Assembly (NCBI GenBank): GCA_022709905.1
Contig: JAKLHY010000007.1
Span: 1-64,000, forward strand
Length of the DNA: 64,000 nt
Direction: 5' to 3'
From: Verrucomicrobiota bacterium
Lineage (GTDB): Bacteria > Verrucomicrobiota > Verrucomicrobiia > Limisphaerales > UBA1319
The position numbers were made by a program, and so were the translations under genes. Of this stretch, positions 23,569 to 32,808 are shown piece by piece (the first letter of the stretch is position 1; the number at the start of each line of letters is the position of its first letter). The notes below the pieces were generated by a model, which was not told the DNA's origin, did not search any database, and saw only the letters and a list, made by a program, of their open reading frames with translations.

Positions 23569-26500
23569 TTACTTGGCCGTCACCATTTCGAACGATTCCT
23601 CCGCGGGAGCGGTGGGCATGCGAGGCGCCTCAGCAGCATCAGTTGCCGGGGTTGCCGAAGTTGGCGTCGGCAGAGGCTCGAGGCGGGAAACGGCGGGCTC
23701 GGATTTTTCCGGAGCATCGTGATGTCCATTGCCGTTGCCATTCCCCCCGGAAGATTCCTCGGCACTTTTCAGGAACTTGACGCTGACCAGCTTGCTAATC
23801 CCGCTTTCCTGCATGGTCACGCCATAGATGGCATCGGCGGTGCCGATGGTCCGTTTGTTGTGAGTGATAATGATGAATTGGGAATGAACGAGAAAGCGTT
23901 TCAGGATGGCGATGAACCGATTGATGTTCGATTCGTCCAGGGGCGCGTCCAACTCGTCCAGGACACAGAACGGGCTGGGTTTCACCTGGTAAATGGCGAA
24001 GAGCAGAGCCACAGCCGTCATGGTTTGTTCCCCGCCGGAAAGCAGGGTAATGCTCTTCAATTGCTTGCCGGGAGGCCGGGCAATAATGTCGATCCCGCTC
24101 TCGAGGACGTCGCTTTCATTCTGCAACACCAGATCAGCGTTGCCGCCGCCGAAAATCTCGATGAACAGACTCCGGAAATTCTCCCGGACGCGCGCGAAGG
24201 TTTCGGAGAACATTTCGCGGGTTTGGGTATTGATGCGCTGGATGGCTTCGATCAACTGGGTTTTGGCGGCCAGGAGGTCTTCATTTTGGGTGTTGAGGAA
24301 CTGATATCGTTGTTCAGCCTCTTCGTATTCCTCGATGGCGACGAGATTGACCGGGCCCATTTCGTCGATGCGTTGCTGCAAGGCCACGACCTGTTCGGCC
24401 ACAGCGCCCCAATCGGTGGCAACGCCCTGGGCGGCCATTTCCTCGGGGGTGAGGGTTTGAATCTTGGGCGGACCCGAATCGGCAATAGTGATCGTGATGC
24501 ACTCGCTTCGGATGTCTTCAATTCGGACCTGGTATTTCTGGGCAATACGCTCCCGCACGTTATCGGCCGCCATTTGTTTCTGGGCGAGTTCCACCTCGAA
24601 AGCGCCGCGTTGTTCCTGGAGGTTGGAATGACGCTGGCGTTGTTCGCGCAAGGCGGCCTCGCGGGTTTCGATGCCGCCATCCAAGCCTTCCTTTTCCTGG
24701 GAAAGATTGGCGATATGGGCGTTGACCTGTTCTCGTTCGTGCCGGAGCGATTCGGCCTTGACGTTGGATTCGGCGATTTCAGATTCGAGACGGGCGCGGC
24801 GTTCGAGCAGCGAGGCGATCTCAGCCTGGCGTTGTTCGAGCAATTGGGAAGTCTCCTCGAGACGGTGTTGATGGGATTGGGCCTGCTGGCCGAAGGATCG
24901 GGCCAATTGTTCTTCCGTCGCAAGAGCGACTTTGGTTTCGCCAAGCGCGGCCATGGCGGTTTCGCGCTGCTGACGGAGGTGTTCCAGCATGCCGTTGGCT
25001 TCCTCAAGCTGCTGCTGGAGGTTCTGTTCGCGCTGTTCCGACTCATGGATCTGAGCCTGCAAGGCCTGCCTCTTTTCCGCGCTTTCCCGATCGCGATCGG
25101 CCAGGTTTTGAATCTCGTAAACAACGGTGTCGATCTTCTGTTCGAGGATGCGGGCCGCATTTTCGAGGGCTCGGAACTCACCCTGCCGGGTGGCGATGGC
25201 CACTTCCTGGGTTCGCAGCTCCGTTTGGGCCTGCTGCCAGGAGGCCTGCAAGGCGGACTGTTCGCTTTGCCATGTCCCTTTCTGCCGACCCAATTCATCG
25301 GCCTCAGTCCGGGTCTGGGCCAACTGGGCCTGCAGCTCGGCAATCTGGTTCTTGCGCCCGAGCAACGAACCAGGCGCCTGGCCCGAGTTCTGAATGGATC
25401 CGCCGGTGAAAACACCCTGCCGGCTGATTATCTCGCCCTGCCGGGTCACCAGGTGGTAATCCCCGGGATTGGCGCGCCAGAAAGCCGTGGCGGATTCCAG
25501 ATCGGGCACGATCAGGAATCGATCCAACAGCCGCGCCATCAAGGGACGCACGGTGGCATCGCAATCGACCAAAGCCAAGGCGAACGGATATGGAAAAGAC
25601 ACCGGCTGGATCGGGACAGCCTCGGGCACGGAAGAATCCAGGGGTGCCGCCCCCGCCGGAGCGGCATCGGTCCCGCTCACCACCGTCAACGACTCCGCGC
25701 CCGGGGATTCGGACAATCCCGGGTTGGCCGGGATTTCAGCCGGAGTGACCGCCGGATCGGAAGAGGATCCGGTTTCCGCCGAATCCACACGGTTTTCCGG
25801 GGAGGGGGTTTCATTTGACTCCCAGCGCAGGGGAGCGATGCTGGCGCGTCCTTGTTTGTGGGCGGCGAGGTCTAGCAGGATTTTGCCAGCGGTCTCGGGA
25901 ACCTCGGTCAGGACCAGTTGGAGGTGGTGTCCTAGCGCGGCCTCGATGGCGGGAATGAACTCGTCGGGAACGCGGATTTTGTCGATCAAAGCTCCCAGCA
26001 GATTCGGGGCCTGTTTCAGGGCGGCCAGAGTCCCGGCGCTGAATCCTTCATAATCGGCCTGGAGCTGCTCCAGAACGTGGAGGCGCGATCGTTGGGCGCT
26101 CTGCCGCTGGAGAGTTTGATCGAGTTCGTGGCTGACGCGTGATATCTGTTGCTGGAGTTCGCGCAACCGCAGTTGTTGTTCCTCCAGAGAGAGCTTGCGG
26201 GTTTGGACGCTGAGTTTTTCGCTTTCCACGTTGGCGGCGTATTCACGAATCCGCTCATCCAGACGCAAGCGCTCCTCTTCCAGCTGGACCTTTTCGGAGG
26301 ATAATTTTTCCAGGCGAACCAGGTTGCCCTGTTTCTGGAGGTCGATGGTGTTGACGTCATTTCGAAGGCGCGTCAGATGCTGGGCGGAAGCCATGGATGC
26401 GACCTGGAGTTCGCGCAACTGCTCCTGCCGCCGACGCAGATCGCTTTCGAGATTCTGCAAGGAAAGCTGGCGCTCGCTCAAAGTGGCTTTCAGCTGCTCG

Positions 26501-27576
26501 ACCGATTGCGTCGCCGACGCCAGACGCTGGGTGACCTCGTTGAGTTCGGTTTCCACGGCGTGGCGGCGTTCTTCCGCCTGGGCAATGTCGCTTAAGGCCC
26601 GCGCATTTTGCTGTTCCAGCTCGCGCAAACGCTCCTGGTTGAACTCGACACGGCTGCCGTGCCAATCGATCTGCCCCTTCAGCTCCAGACTCTGTTGCTG
26701 ACGCTCCGAGATGCGATGTTCGAGCGCGGTCATCTGCTCCCGCAGTTCGCCCACTTCGGCTTCTCCCCGCAAAACCGCCTCCGAACAGAGCTCGATCTCG
26801 GTTCGCAGTTTGTCGCTCGCGGCTTGCCGCTCCCGTATCTCCGCCTGCAAAACGTCAAATTGATGCCGCGCCAGCTGGGTTTCCAGGTGCTGCAGTTCCT
26901 GCATCAACTGCTTGTAGCGACGCGCTTTTCCCGCCTGCCTTTGCAGCGAGCCAATCTGGCGTTTGACCTCCCGGACTAAATCCCCCACACGCAAGAGGTT
27001 TTGCTCGGTGCTCTCCAGCTTGCGCAACGCTTCTTTCTTCTGGGTCTTGAACTTCGTGATCCCCGCCGCCTCTTCGAAAACCTGCCGCCGATCCTCGGGC
27101 CGGCTCGATAACAGCTGAGTGATGTGCCCCTGCGCCATGATGCTGTAACTCGTCCGCCCCACCCCTGTTCCCATGAACAGCTGCTGAATGTCCTTGAGCC
27201 GGCACGCCGTCTTGTTGATGAAGTACTCACTCACCCCATCCCGAAATACCCGACGCGTTAATGTGACTTCATTGTAGGCGATTTCAACTCCAGCCGCCCT
27301 TAAATGCTCCTCATCCACCCCCCCGATCGTCAACGAAACCTCGGCCATGCCCAACGGCTTGCGCCGATCTGTTCCGTTGAAGATGACATCCGCCATCTCT
27401 CCCCCCCGGAGCGCCTTGGCGGATTGTTCCCCCAACACCCACCGAATCGAATCGGCCACGTTCGATTTTCCGCACCCATTGGGCCCAACCACAGCCGTGA
27501 TCCCCGGCAAGAAATTCAGGGTCGTCTTATCGGCAAAAGACTTGAATCCCAAGACCGTTAGACTCTTTAAATACAT
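23569..27576 (-). CDS. smc: Chromosome segregation ATPase SMC
   Basis: 1335 residues. The start at ATG 27576 (MYLKSLTVLGFKSFADKT) is the canonical SMC N-terminus; the longer TTG-type extension to 27630 is not family-like. Walker A GPNGCGKSN is at ~31-39, the long coiled-coil arms at ~165-500 and ~690-1020, the hinge at ~520-690, the ABC signature LLSGGEQTMTA near 1177 and Walker B FCVLDELDAPLDE near 1202-1215. SMC homodimers with ScpA/ScpB load at parS and compact chromosomes. Two oddities: a low-complexity Ser/Pro/Ala/Glu insertion of about 60-75 residues inside the hinge (~585-655), and a ~60-residue unstructured tail (GGNGNGNGHHD...) after the head. scpA/scpB are not in the window. Confidence 0.95.
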   Translation of the reverse strand: MYLKSLTVLGFKSFADKTTLNFLPGITAVVGPNGCGKSNVADSIRWVLGEQSAKALRGGEMADVIFNGTDRRKPLGMAEVSLTIGGVDEEHLRAAGVEIAYNEVTLTRRVFRDGVSEYFINKTACRLKDIQQLFMGTGVGRTSYSIMAQGHITQLLSSRPEDRRQVFEEAAGITKFKTQKKEALRKLESTEQNLLRVGDLVREVKRQIGSLQRQAGKARRYKQLMQELQHLETQLARHQFDVLQAEIRERQAASDKLRTEIELCSEAVLRGEAEVGELREQMTALEHRISERQQQSLELKGQIDWHGSRVEFNQERLRELEQQNARALSDIAQAEERRHAVETELNEVTQRLASATQSVEQLKATLSERQLSLQNLESDLRRRQEQLRELQVASMASAQHLTRLRNDVNTIDLQKQGNLVRLEKLSSEKVQLEEERLRLDERIREYAANVESEKLSVQTRKLSLEEQQLRLRELQQQISRVSHELDQTLQRQSAQRSRLHVLEQLQADYEGFSAGTLAALKQAPNLLGALIDKIRVPDEFIPAIEAALGHHLQLVLTEVPETAGKILLDLAAHKQGRASIAPLRWESNETPSPENRVDSAETGSSSDPAVTPAEIPANPGLSESPGAESLTVVSGTDAAPAGAAPLDSSVPEAVPIQPVSFPYPFALALVDCDATVRPLMARLLDRFLIVPDLESATAFWRANPGDYHLVTRQGEIISRQGVFTGGSIQNSGQAPGSLLGRKNQIAELQAQLAQTRTEADELGRQKGTWQSEQSALQASWQQAQTELRTQEVAIATRQGEFRALENAARILEQKIDTVVYEIQNLADRDRESAEKRQALQAQIHESEQREQNLQQQLEEANGMLEHLRQQRETAMAALGETKVALATEEQLARSFGQQAQSHQHRLEETSQLLEQRQAEIASLLERRARLESEIAESNVKAESLRHEREQVNAHIANLSQEKEGLDGGIETREAALREQRQRHSNLQEQRGAFEVELAQKQMAADNVRERIAQKYQVRIEDIRSECITITIADSGPPKIQTLTPEEMAAQGVATDWGAVAEQVVALQQRIDEMGPVNLVAIEEYEEAEQRYQFLNTQNEDLLAAKTQLIEAIQRINTQTREMFSETFARVRENFRSLFIEIFGGGNADLVLQNESDVLESGIDIIARPPGKQLKSITLLSGGEQTMTAVALLFAIYQVKPSPFCVLDELDAPLDESNINRFIAILKRFLVHSQFIIITHNKRTIGTADAIYGVTMQESGISKLVSVKFLKSAEESSGGNGNGNGHHDAPEKSEPAVSRLEPLPTPTSATPATDAAEAPRMPTAPAEESFEMVTAK

Positions 27577-27670
27577 TCGTTCCGATCCAACTCCAAAAAC
27601 CAGCCCGAGTAAAGCGAAAAACCACAACATAATGGGGTGACTTATTCACAAACCTACCACTAATCGAAAT

Positions 27671-27699
27671 CTGTCAACCCTCGGCTGTATCGTTATAAC
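27671..27699 (+). promoter_or_regulatory. Candidate sigma70-type promoter for the GH27 gene
   Basis: CTGTCA at 27671-27676 and TATAAC at 27694-27699 are separated by 17 bases, upstream of the alpha-galactosidase ATG at 27740. The -10 box differs from consensus at one position and the -35 at two. Prediction only. Confidence 0.4.
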
Positions 27700-27739
27700 T
27701 GTGCTTGTAGGCGCCGAATCTTGCATTATGATGTCCCGC

Positions 27740-29716
27740 ATGAAGACACTTCCATTTTTCCACCGTGTGGTCTTGAGTCTAACCCTTGTCCTGAGTGTCA
27801 ATACCCTGTGGGCGGCTGAGACCGTGTGGTTGGACCAGATGGATCTCGGGAAAATGCGACAAGGTTACGGTAAACCTCAGATGAACCGTTCCATCCGGGA
27901 AACTCCTTTGACCATTGGGGGGAGGAAGTTCGAGCGCGGTGTGGGGACGCATGCACGGAGCACGTTATGGATTGAACTGGGAGGGGGAACCGAAAGGTTT
28001 GAGGGGTTCGCGGGCGTCGATGACGCGGCGAACGGACCGGGATCGGTGGTATTCAAGGTTTTTGGGGACGGCCGGAAGTTATGGGATTCGGGCGTGATGA
28101 AGGTGGGGCAGGAGGCGCGGGAATTCGCGTTGAGCACGGAAGGGGTGAAGAGTCTGCTTTTGCAGGTCGAGGATGGGGGAGACGGGATTTCGTATGATCA
28201 CGCCAATTGGGCCGAAGCACGGTTTCGGGTGACGGGGAGTTCGCCTCGGCCGGTCTCGGGGCCTCGGGAGGAGATTCTTTTATTGACGCCAAAGCCCGGA
28301 CTTGCTCCCCGGGTGAACGGCCCCAGTGTGACCGGCTGTCGTCCCGGCCATCCGTTTCTCTATCGGATTCCGGCCACGGGCGCGCGGCCGATGCGATATC
28401 AGGCATCTGGACTGCCTCAGGGATTGGAGTTGGACAAGGAGACGGGGATTATTTCAGGCCGCGTGAGCATGGCGGGGGAATACCGGCTGGTTTTGCGCGC
28501 CATTAACGAACACGGACGCTCGAGCAAGGCTTTTCGAATTGTGTGCGGCGATCGTTTGGCCTTGACGCCTCCGATGGGATGGAACCACTGGTATGCTCAT
28601 TACAACCGGGTGACCGATCGCATGATGCGCGAGGCCGCGGATGCGATGATCACCAGCGGAATGGCGGATGTCGGCTATCAATATGTCAGCATCGACGATT
28701 GCTGGATGAACACCGCGAAATCGGATGATCCTCTGAGAGTGGGGCCCTTTCGCGATGCCGCGGGACAAATCATTCCCAACGGGCATTTTCCGGATATGAA
28801 AGCCCTGACGGATTTTATTCATGCCCGGGGCCTGAAGGCGGGCATCTATACTTCGCCGGGGCCGACGACCTGTGCCGGATTTGCCGGCAGTTATCAGCAC
28901 GAAGCCCGGGATGCGAAGCAATTTGCGGATTGGGGTTTTGATTTCCTGAAATATGACTGGTGTTCCTACACGGAAGTCACCCGCGGGGACAGCAGCCTGG
29001 CCGCATTGAAGAAACCCTATATCTTGATGGGCGAGATTCTGAAACGACAGCCACGCGACATTGTCTTCAACCTGTGCCAGTATGGCATGGGAGAGGTTTG
29101 GGAGTGGGGTGCGGAGGTGGGCGGACATTCCTGGAGAACGGCGGGAGATTTGGGTTTTGAACTGGATCGTATTTTTGAGGTGGCCGTAAAGAACATCGAG
29201 CACCGACAATGGTCAAGGCCCGGCAGCTGGAACGATCCGGATTATTTGCAGATCGGATACATTGGCGCCGCGCGCGGCATGGGCGAACCCACCCCCTGCC
29301 CTCTCACGCCCAGCGAACAGTATTCGTTCATGTCGCTTTGGTGCCTCATGGCCGCTCCATTGTTCTACAGTGGCGACATGACCCGACTAGACGAACTCAC
29401 ATTGAGTGTTCTGTGCAATCCGGAAATGATCGAGGTCAATCAGGATGCGCTCGGTCAATGCGGCCGGCTGGTCAGAATCACCGACGAGACTTTCGCGCTG
29501 ATCAAAGAAATGGAGGACGGCAGCCACGCGGTCGGTTTGTTCAACCCGGGCGAGATGGAAACCTCCTGTTCGATCCGATGGTCGGATCTTTGGCTGAGAC
29601 CCGCATGGCGCGCTCGGGATCTGTGGCGTCAACAGGAGCTGGGGCCAAAGCCCGAGGGCATAACGGTTCCGCTGGCCCGACGGGGTTGTTCAGTCGTCCG
29701 GGTGTGGCATCGCTAA
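27740..29716 (+). CDS. Secreted alpha-galactosidase (GH27) with NPCBM domain
   Basis: 658 residues from ATG 27740 (in-frame ATGs also at 27728 and 27731). Signal peptide LPFFHRVVLSLTLVLSVNTLWA; NPCBM carbohydrate-binding domain at ~20-165 (FERGVGTHARSTLWIEL...); a putative Ig/He_PIG domain at ~190-265 (LPQGLELDKETGIISGRV). The GH27 TIM barrel starts from TPPMGWNHWYAH, with YVSIDDCW, nucleophile Asp406 in FLKYDWCSY and acid/base Asp499 in GSWNDPD. It releases alpha-linked galactose from polysaccharides or oligosaccharides outside the cytoplasm. Its TAA overlaps the stop of the convergent YdcF-like gene by 3 bases (29713-29716). The next gene on the other side, smc, is divergent and unrelated. 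Confidence 0.9.
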   Translation: MKTLPFFHRVVLSLTLVLSVNTLWAAETVWLDQMDLGKMRQGYGKPQMNRSIRETPLTIGGRKFERGVGTHARSTLWIELGGGTERFEGFAGVDDAANGPGSVVFKVFGDGRKLWDSGVMKVGQEAREFALSTEGVKSLLLQVEDGGDGISYDHANWAEARFRVTGSSPRPVSGPREEILLLTPKPGLAPRVNGPSVTGCRPGHPFLYRIPATGARPMRYQASGLPQGLELDKETGIISGRVSMAGEYRLVLRAINEHGRSSKAFRIVCGDRLALTPPMGWNHWYAHYNRVTDRMMREAADAMITSGMADVGYQYVSIDDCWMNTAKSDDPLRVGPFRDAAGQIIPNGHFPDMKALTDFIHARGLKAGIYTSPGPTTCAGFAGSYQHEARDAKQFADWGFDFLKYDWCSYTEVTRGDSSLAALKKPYILMGEILKRQPRDIVFNLCQYGMGEVWEWGAEVGGHSWRTAGDLGFELDRIFEVAVKNIEHRQWSRPGSWNDPDYLQIGYIGAARGMGEPTPCPLTPSEQYSFMSLWCLMAAPLFYSGDMTRLDELTLSVLCNPEMIEVNQDALGQCGRLVRITDETFALIKEMEDGSHAVGLFNPGEMETSCSIRWSDLWLRPAWRARDLWRQQELGPKPEGITVPLARRGCSVVRVWHR

Positions 29717-30402
29717 TAACAACAGTGCAGATAAAAAAATCCGAGAACCTCGGCTAGGACTTCCTTGAAGCCTTCGCTAGAGCGCCACCAGGCTGCGGCA
29801 TCGTATTCTCGGTTCGGCATGGAGAGAATCCCCACCCGCGTCTCGGGAGCCAGGACCTTGCGGAATGACAACCAGGTGCGTCGGCTGTGAGCTCCAAGAC
29901 TCACGACATTGAGGGCTTCGATTTGCCGATTCTGACTGACCAGCCATTGTTTCAGTGCCAGAGCTGAACAATACGTGCGATCGCGCTCCACCCGCTCCGC
30001 CGGAACCGCGATCACTTGGTTCGAGGATAAACCCAACCGTAAACAGGTCGCGGCAGCCAGGTCGGCATAGGTTTGAAATGACACCAGGAAATGCCCCCGA
30101 TCCAACGGAAGACCGGTGGCAAACAGGCAATCGTATCCGCCATCCTTGAATTCACGCACCGCCGCAACCATGGCGTAATCCGGCAGCCATCCCTCGATCA
30201 CCATGCACCGCGCCGGAACCGGATTGCTAACAGCCAGAAAAGAATGAAGATGGGATTGGGCCAAAAACAAGAGCAAGAGGCCCAGTAAAACGCCCGACAG
30301 AATTGCCCGCGGAGCAGGCACCCATACCGTCTTGCGCGTGAAGAATCCGCAGCAACAGGTTTGGCGTGCAAGGGGTGTCGCTTCCTCGGGCAGCAACGTC
30401 AT
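29713..30402 (-). CDS. YdcF/SanA-like (DUF218-type) membrane protein
   Basis: 229 residues from ATG 30402. An N-terminal cytoplasmic stretch containing CCCGFF is followed by one membrane helix (AILSGVLLGLLLLFLAQ) and an outward-facing domain: MVIEGWLPDYAMVAAV, GLSSNQVIAVPAE, the S.GAHSRRTW motif and VGILSMPNREYD. This arrangement resembles the ElyC/SanA/YdcF group, linked in other bacteria to envelope or lipid-carrier homeostasis, but the active-site pattern is diverged, so the assignment is tentative. Its ATG overlaps the lysS TGA (ATGA, 30399-30402), indicating translational coupling. The upstream open frame to 30654 only shadows lysS. Confidence 0.55.
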   Translation of the reverse strand: MTLLPEEATPLARQTCCCGFFTRKTVWVPAPRAILSGVLLGLLLLFLAQSHLHSFLAVSNPVPARCMVIEGWLPDYAMVAAVREFKDGGYDCLFATGLPLDRGHFLVSFQTYADLAAATCLRLGLSSNQVIAVPAERVERDRTYCSALALKQWLVSQNRQIEALNVVSLGAHSRRTWLSFRKVLAPETRVGILSMPNREYDAAAWWRSSEGFKEVLAEVLGFFYLHCCY

Positions 30403-31856
30403 ACCTTGGGTTTCATTTGCGGAAACAGGATCACATCCCGAATACTCTCCTGTCCCAGCAACATCATGCATAAACGATCGATTCCAATTCCCAATCCGCC
30501 GGCGGGCGGCATCCCATGTTCCAAGGCCACCAGAAAATCCTCGTCCAGCTTCTGCTGTTCCCCGCCCGCCTGATGCTCCAACCGCTGCCGCTGCTCGACT
30601 GGATCGTTTTGTTCCGTGTAAGCCGGGGCAATCTCCTGTCCGTTGATGCAACATTCAAAGACCTCGACCGTGGTGGGATCTTCCGGAGAAAGCTTGGCTA
30701 ATGGCACGAGTTCCCGGGGAAGATGGGTCACAAAAGTCGGCTGGATCAAAGTGGGTTCGATGAGTTTCTCAAACACTGCGCCTGTTACCTCAAAGTCCTC
30801 ATAGTTGTCCCCAATCTCGGCTCCCAATTGAATGGCCCGTTCCCGGCGCTGGGGCGGGGTTAGTTCAAACCAATCCGATCCCGCCTTTTCGCGGATCAAG
30901 GTTTTATAGGTCACCCGCTTCCAGGGAGGCGTCAGGTCAATTCGTTTCTGAGTCTGCCCTTGGGCATCCCGCGACTCAATCACCAGGGAGCCCAGCACCT
31001 GCTGGGCGACATGGCAGATCATCGACTGCGTTAACTCCATCATCGTCTCGTAGTCGCCGTAGGCCTGATAGGCTTCGAGCATTGTAAATTCGGGATTGTG
31101 TTTGCGGGATAATCCCTCGTTCCGGAAATTGCGCCCAATTTCGAACACCCGGTCAACCCCTCCCACCAAAAGCCGCTTGAGATAAAGCTCCAAGGCAATC
31201 CGCAAGTAAAAGTCGCAACCCAGTGAATTGTGATGCGTGATGAAGGGCTGAGCCGCCGCTCCTCCCGGGATGGCTTGCATCATCGGGGTCTCCACTTCCA
31301 TGAAACCGCGGTCGTGCAGAAAATTTCGGATCTCGCGAATGATCTGACTCCGTTTAAGAAAGACGGCCTTGACCTCATCGTTGGCCATGAGATCCAGGTA
31401 ACGTTGACGATAACGAATCTCAGTTTCGGCGAGTCCATGCCATTTTTCAGGCGGAGGTCGCAAGGCCTTGGCCAAAACCACAAAAGTTTTGAGATGCACC
31501 GTGATCTCTCCGGTTCGTGTGGTAAACAGAGTGCCTTGAGCTCCGATAAAATCCCCCAGGTCAAGGTGCTTGAAGATTTCAAATTGCTCATCGCCGAGGG
31601 TCTGTTTCTGGGCGTAGACCTGAATGCGACCGGACTGGTCTTTGATGTCAATGAACTGGCTCTTGCCCATATCGCGATGGGAGGAGATCCGGCCGGCCAG
31701 CGCCACCTCCCGCTTTTCCTCGTAATGCTCCCGGGCATGTTGACAAGTCTCCGAAGGCCGGAACTTGTTGGTAAAGGGATGAATTCCCCGGGCCTCGAGG
31801 CCGGCCAGTTTCGCCCTCCGTTGTGCGATCAGCGCATTGGTATCGTCCATAGACAT
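30399..31856 (-). CDS. lysS: Lysyl-tRNA synthetase, class II
   Basis: 485 residues. An N-terminal OB-fold (VALAGRISSHRDMGKSQFID...GRIQVYAQK) precedes the class II catalytic core: motif 1 near RSQIIREIRNFLHDRGFMEV, motif 2 FRNEGLSRKHNPEFTMLEAY and motif 3 GGLGIGIDRLCMMLLG. It charges tRNA-Lys with lysine. The start is set at ATG 31856 (MSMDDTNALIAQRRAKL); ATG 31850 is also possible, and the TTG extension to 31895 is less likely. It is divergent from a TPR membrane-protein gene and overlaps the downstream YdcF-like gene by 4 bases. Confidence 0.95.
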   Translation of the reverse strand: MSMDDTNALIAQRRAKLAGLEARGIHPFTNKFRPSETCQHAREHYEEKREVALAGRISSHRDMGKSQFIDIKDQSGRIQVYAQKQTLGDEQFEIFKHLDLGDFIGAQGTLFTTRTGEITVHLKTFVVLAKALRPPPEKWHGLAETEIRYRQRYLDLMANDEVKAVFLKRSQIIREIRNFLHDRGFMEVETPMMQAIPGGAAAQPFITHHNSLGCDFYLRIALELYLKRLLVGGVDRVFEIGRNFRNEGLSRKHNPEFTMLEAYQAYGDYETMMELTQSMICHVAQQVLGSLVIESRDAQGQTQKRIDLTPPWKRVTYKTLIREKAGSDWFELTPPQRRERAIQLGAEIGDNYEDFEVTGAVFEKLIEPTLIQPTFVTHLPRELVPLAKLSPEDPTTVEVFECCINGQEIAPAYTEQNDPVEQRQRLEHQAGGEQQKLDEDFLVALEHGMPPAGGLGIGIDRLCMMLLGQESIRDVILFPQMKPKV

Positions 31857-31998
31857 CGTGGAGTTTGATAAAGCACAGTCGGAACGGTTGTCCAAGCTTT
31901 TATTCGTGAGTTTGTTCAGAATGGGACTCCGTGAGGGTTATATGAAAAAAACCCTTTTTCCCTGGCGCGGCTTTTGCTTTATTAAGCACCTGTTGTTC

Positions 31999-32802
31999 AT
32001 GAGCAAGGCCGTAAAGTTAACAATGATTCTCGTGCTGGCTGTGGGCACCGCTATTTTTGCGTACTTGTTCTACACGCAGTATAATCGATTCATGGAGGAG
32101 GCCTATAAGGCCGCCGATCAAGATAAGGTGGAAGAACTTACGACCTCGATGAAGGCCAGGCAGGCCCCCAGCGGATACTCCAAAGTCGTCCTCCTGGGAG
32201 CGATTTTTGTCGGATTCACCTTGGGACTGGGCATCCTCGGGGGGCACGAACTCTCGCAATTTATCGCCGAGCGAACGGTGAAGCACCTCTACAACGACGA
32301 GGGCGAGGCGCTTGGCCAGGAATATGACGAGGCCGAGCAAGAATGGGCCAATGGCAACTTCCTGGAGGCGATCAATTTAATGCGCACCTATCTCCAAAAG
32401 AATCCGCGCCAGGTTCATGTGGCCATCCGAATTGCCGAGATTTACGAGAAAGACCTCGGTAATCCGCTGGCCGCCGCTTTGGAATACGAGGAGATTCTCA
32501 AGCAAAAACTGCCATCCGAGCAATGGGGATGGACGGCCATCCATCTCTGTAACGTTTACATTTCGAAGCTAAACCAAAAGGACAAGGCGGTGGCTTTGCT
32601 TTTGCGGATCGATGCCGAGCACAGTCAGACCGCCGCCGCTGAGAAGGCCCGCAAGCGATTGGCTATGTATGCCAGCGAAGCGGTGAACTCCGGTGAACTC
32701 AAGGGCGTCGCCAGCGAAGTCATTGAAGAGGAGGCAGCGCCCGAAAATCCCTATTTCCCCGGCGTGAAAATGCCATCCAACCCCGCTAAAAAGAAATCGT
32801 GA
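31999..32802 (+). CDS. Membrane-anchored TPR-like protein
   Basis: 267 residues from ATG 31999 (MSKAVKLTMILVLAVG). Two membrane helices lie at ~5-25 and ~60-82 (VVLLGAIFVGFTLGLGIL), then a helical region with a tetratricopeptide-like pattern (EAEQEWANGNFLEAINLMRTYL, VHVAIRIAEIYEKDLGNPLAAALEYEEIL) and a charged C-terminal tail ending PAKKKS. The frame is open 54 codons further upstream but overlaps lysS; the internal ATG places the helix at the N-terminus. It ends 6 bp before dapL, so the two are probably co-transcribed. Function unknown; TPRs suggest protein-protein contacts in the periplasm or cytoplasm. Confidence 0.6.
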   Translation: MSKAVKLTMILVLAVGTAIFAYLFYTQYNRFMEEAYKAADQDKVEELTTSMKARQAPSGYSKVVLLGAIFVGFTLGLGILGGHELSQFIAERTVKHLYNDEGEALGQEYDEAEQEWANGNFLEAINLMRTYLQKNPRQVHVAIRIAEIYEKDLGNPLAAALEYEEILKQKLPSEQWGWTAIHLCNVYISKLNQKDKAVALLLRIDAEHSQTAAAEKARKRLAMYASEAVNSGELKGVASEVIEEEAAPENPYFPGVKMPSNPAKKKS

Positions 32803-32808
32803 TGAACT

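Noticed and set aside
23719..25818. 699-codon plus-strand open frame inside smc
   Set aside because: It is antisense to the coiled-coil-coding part of smc, with repetitive Leu/Gly/Phe composition caused by the opposite strand's codon bias, and no family resemblance.
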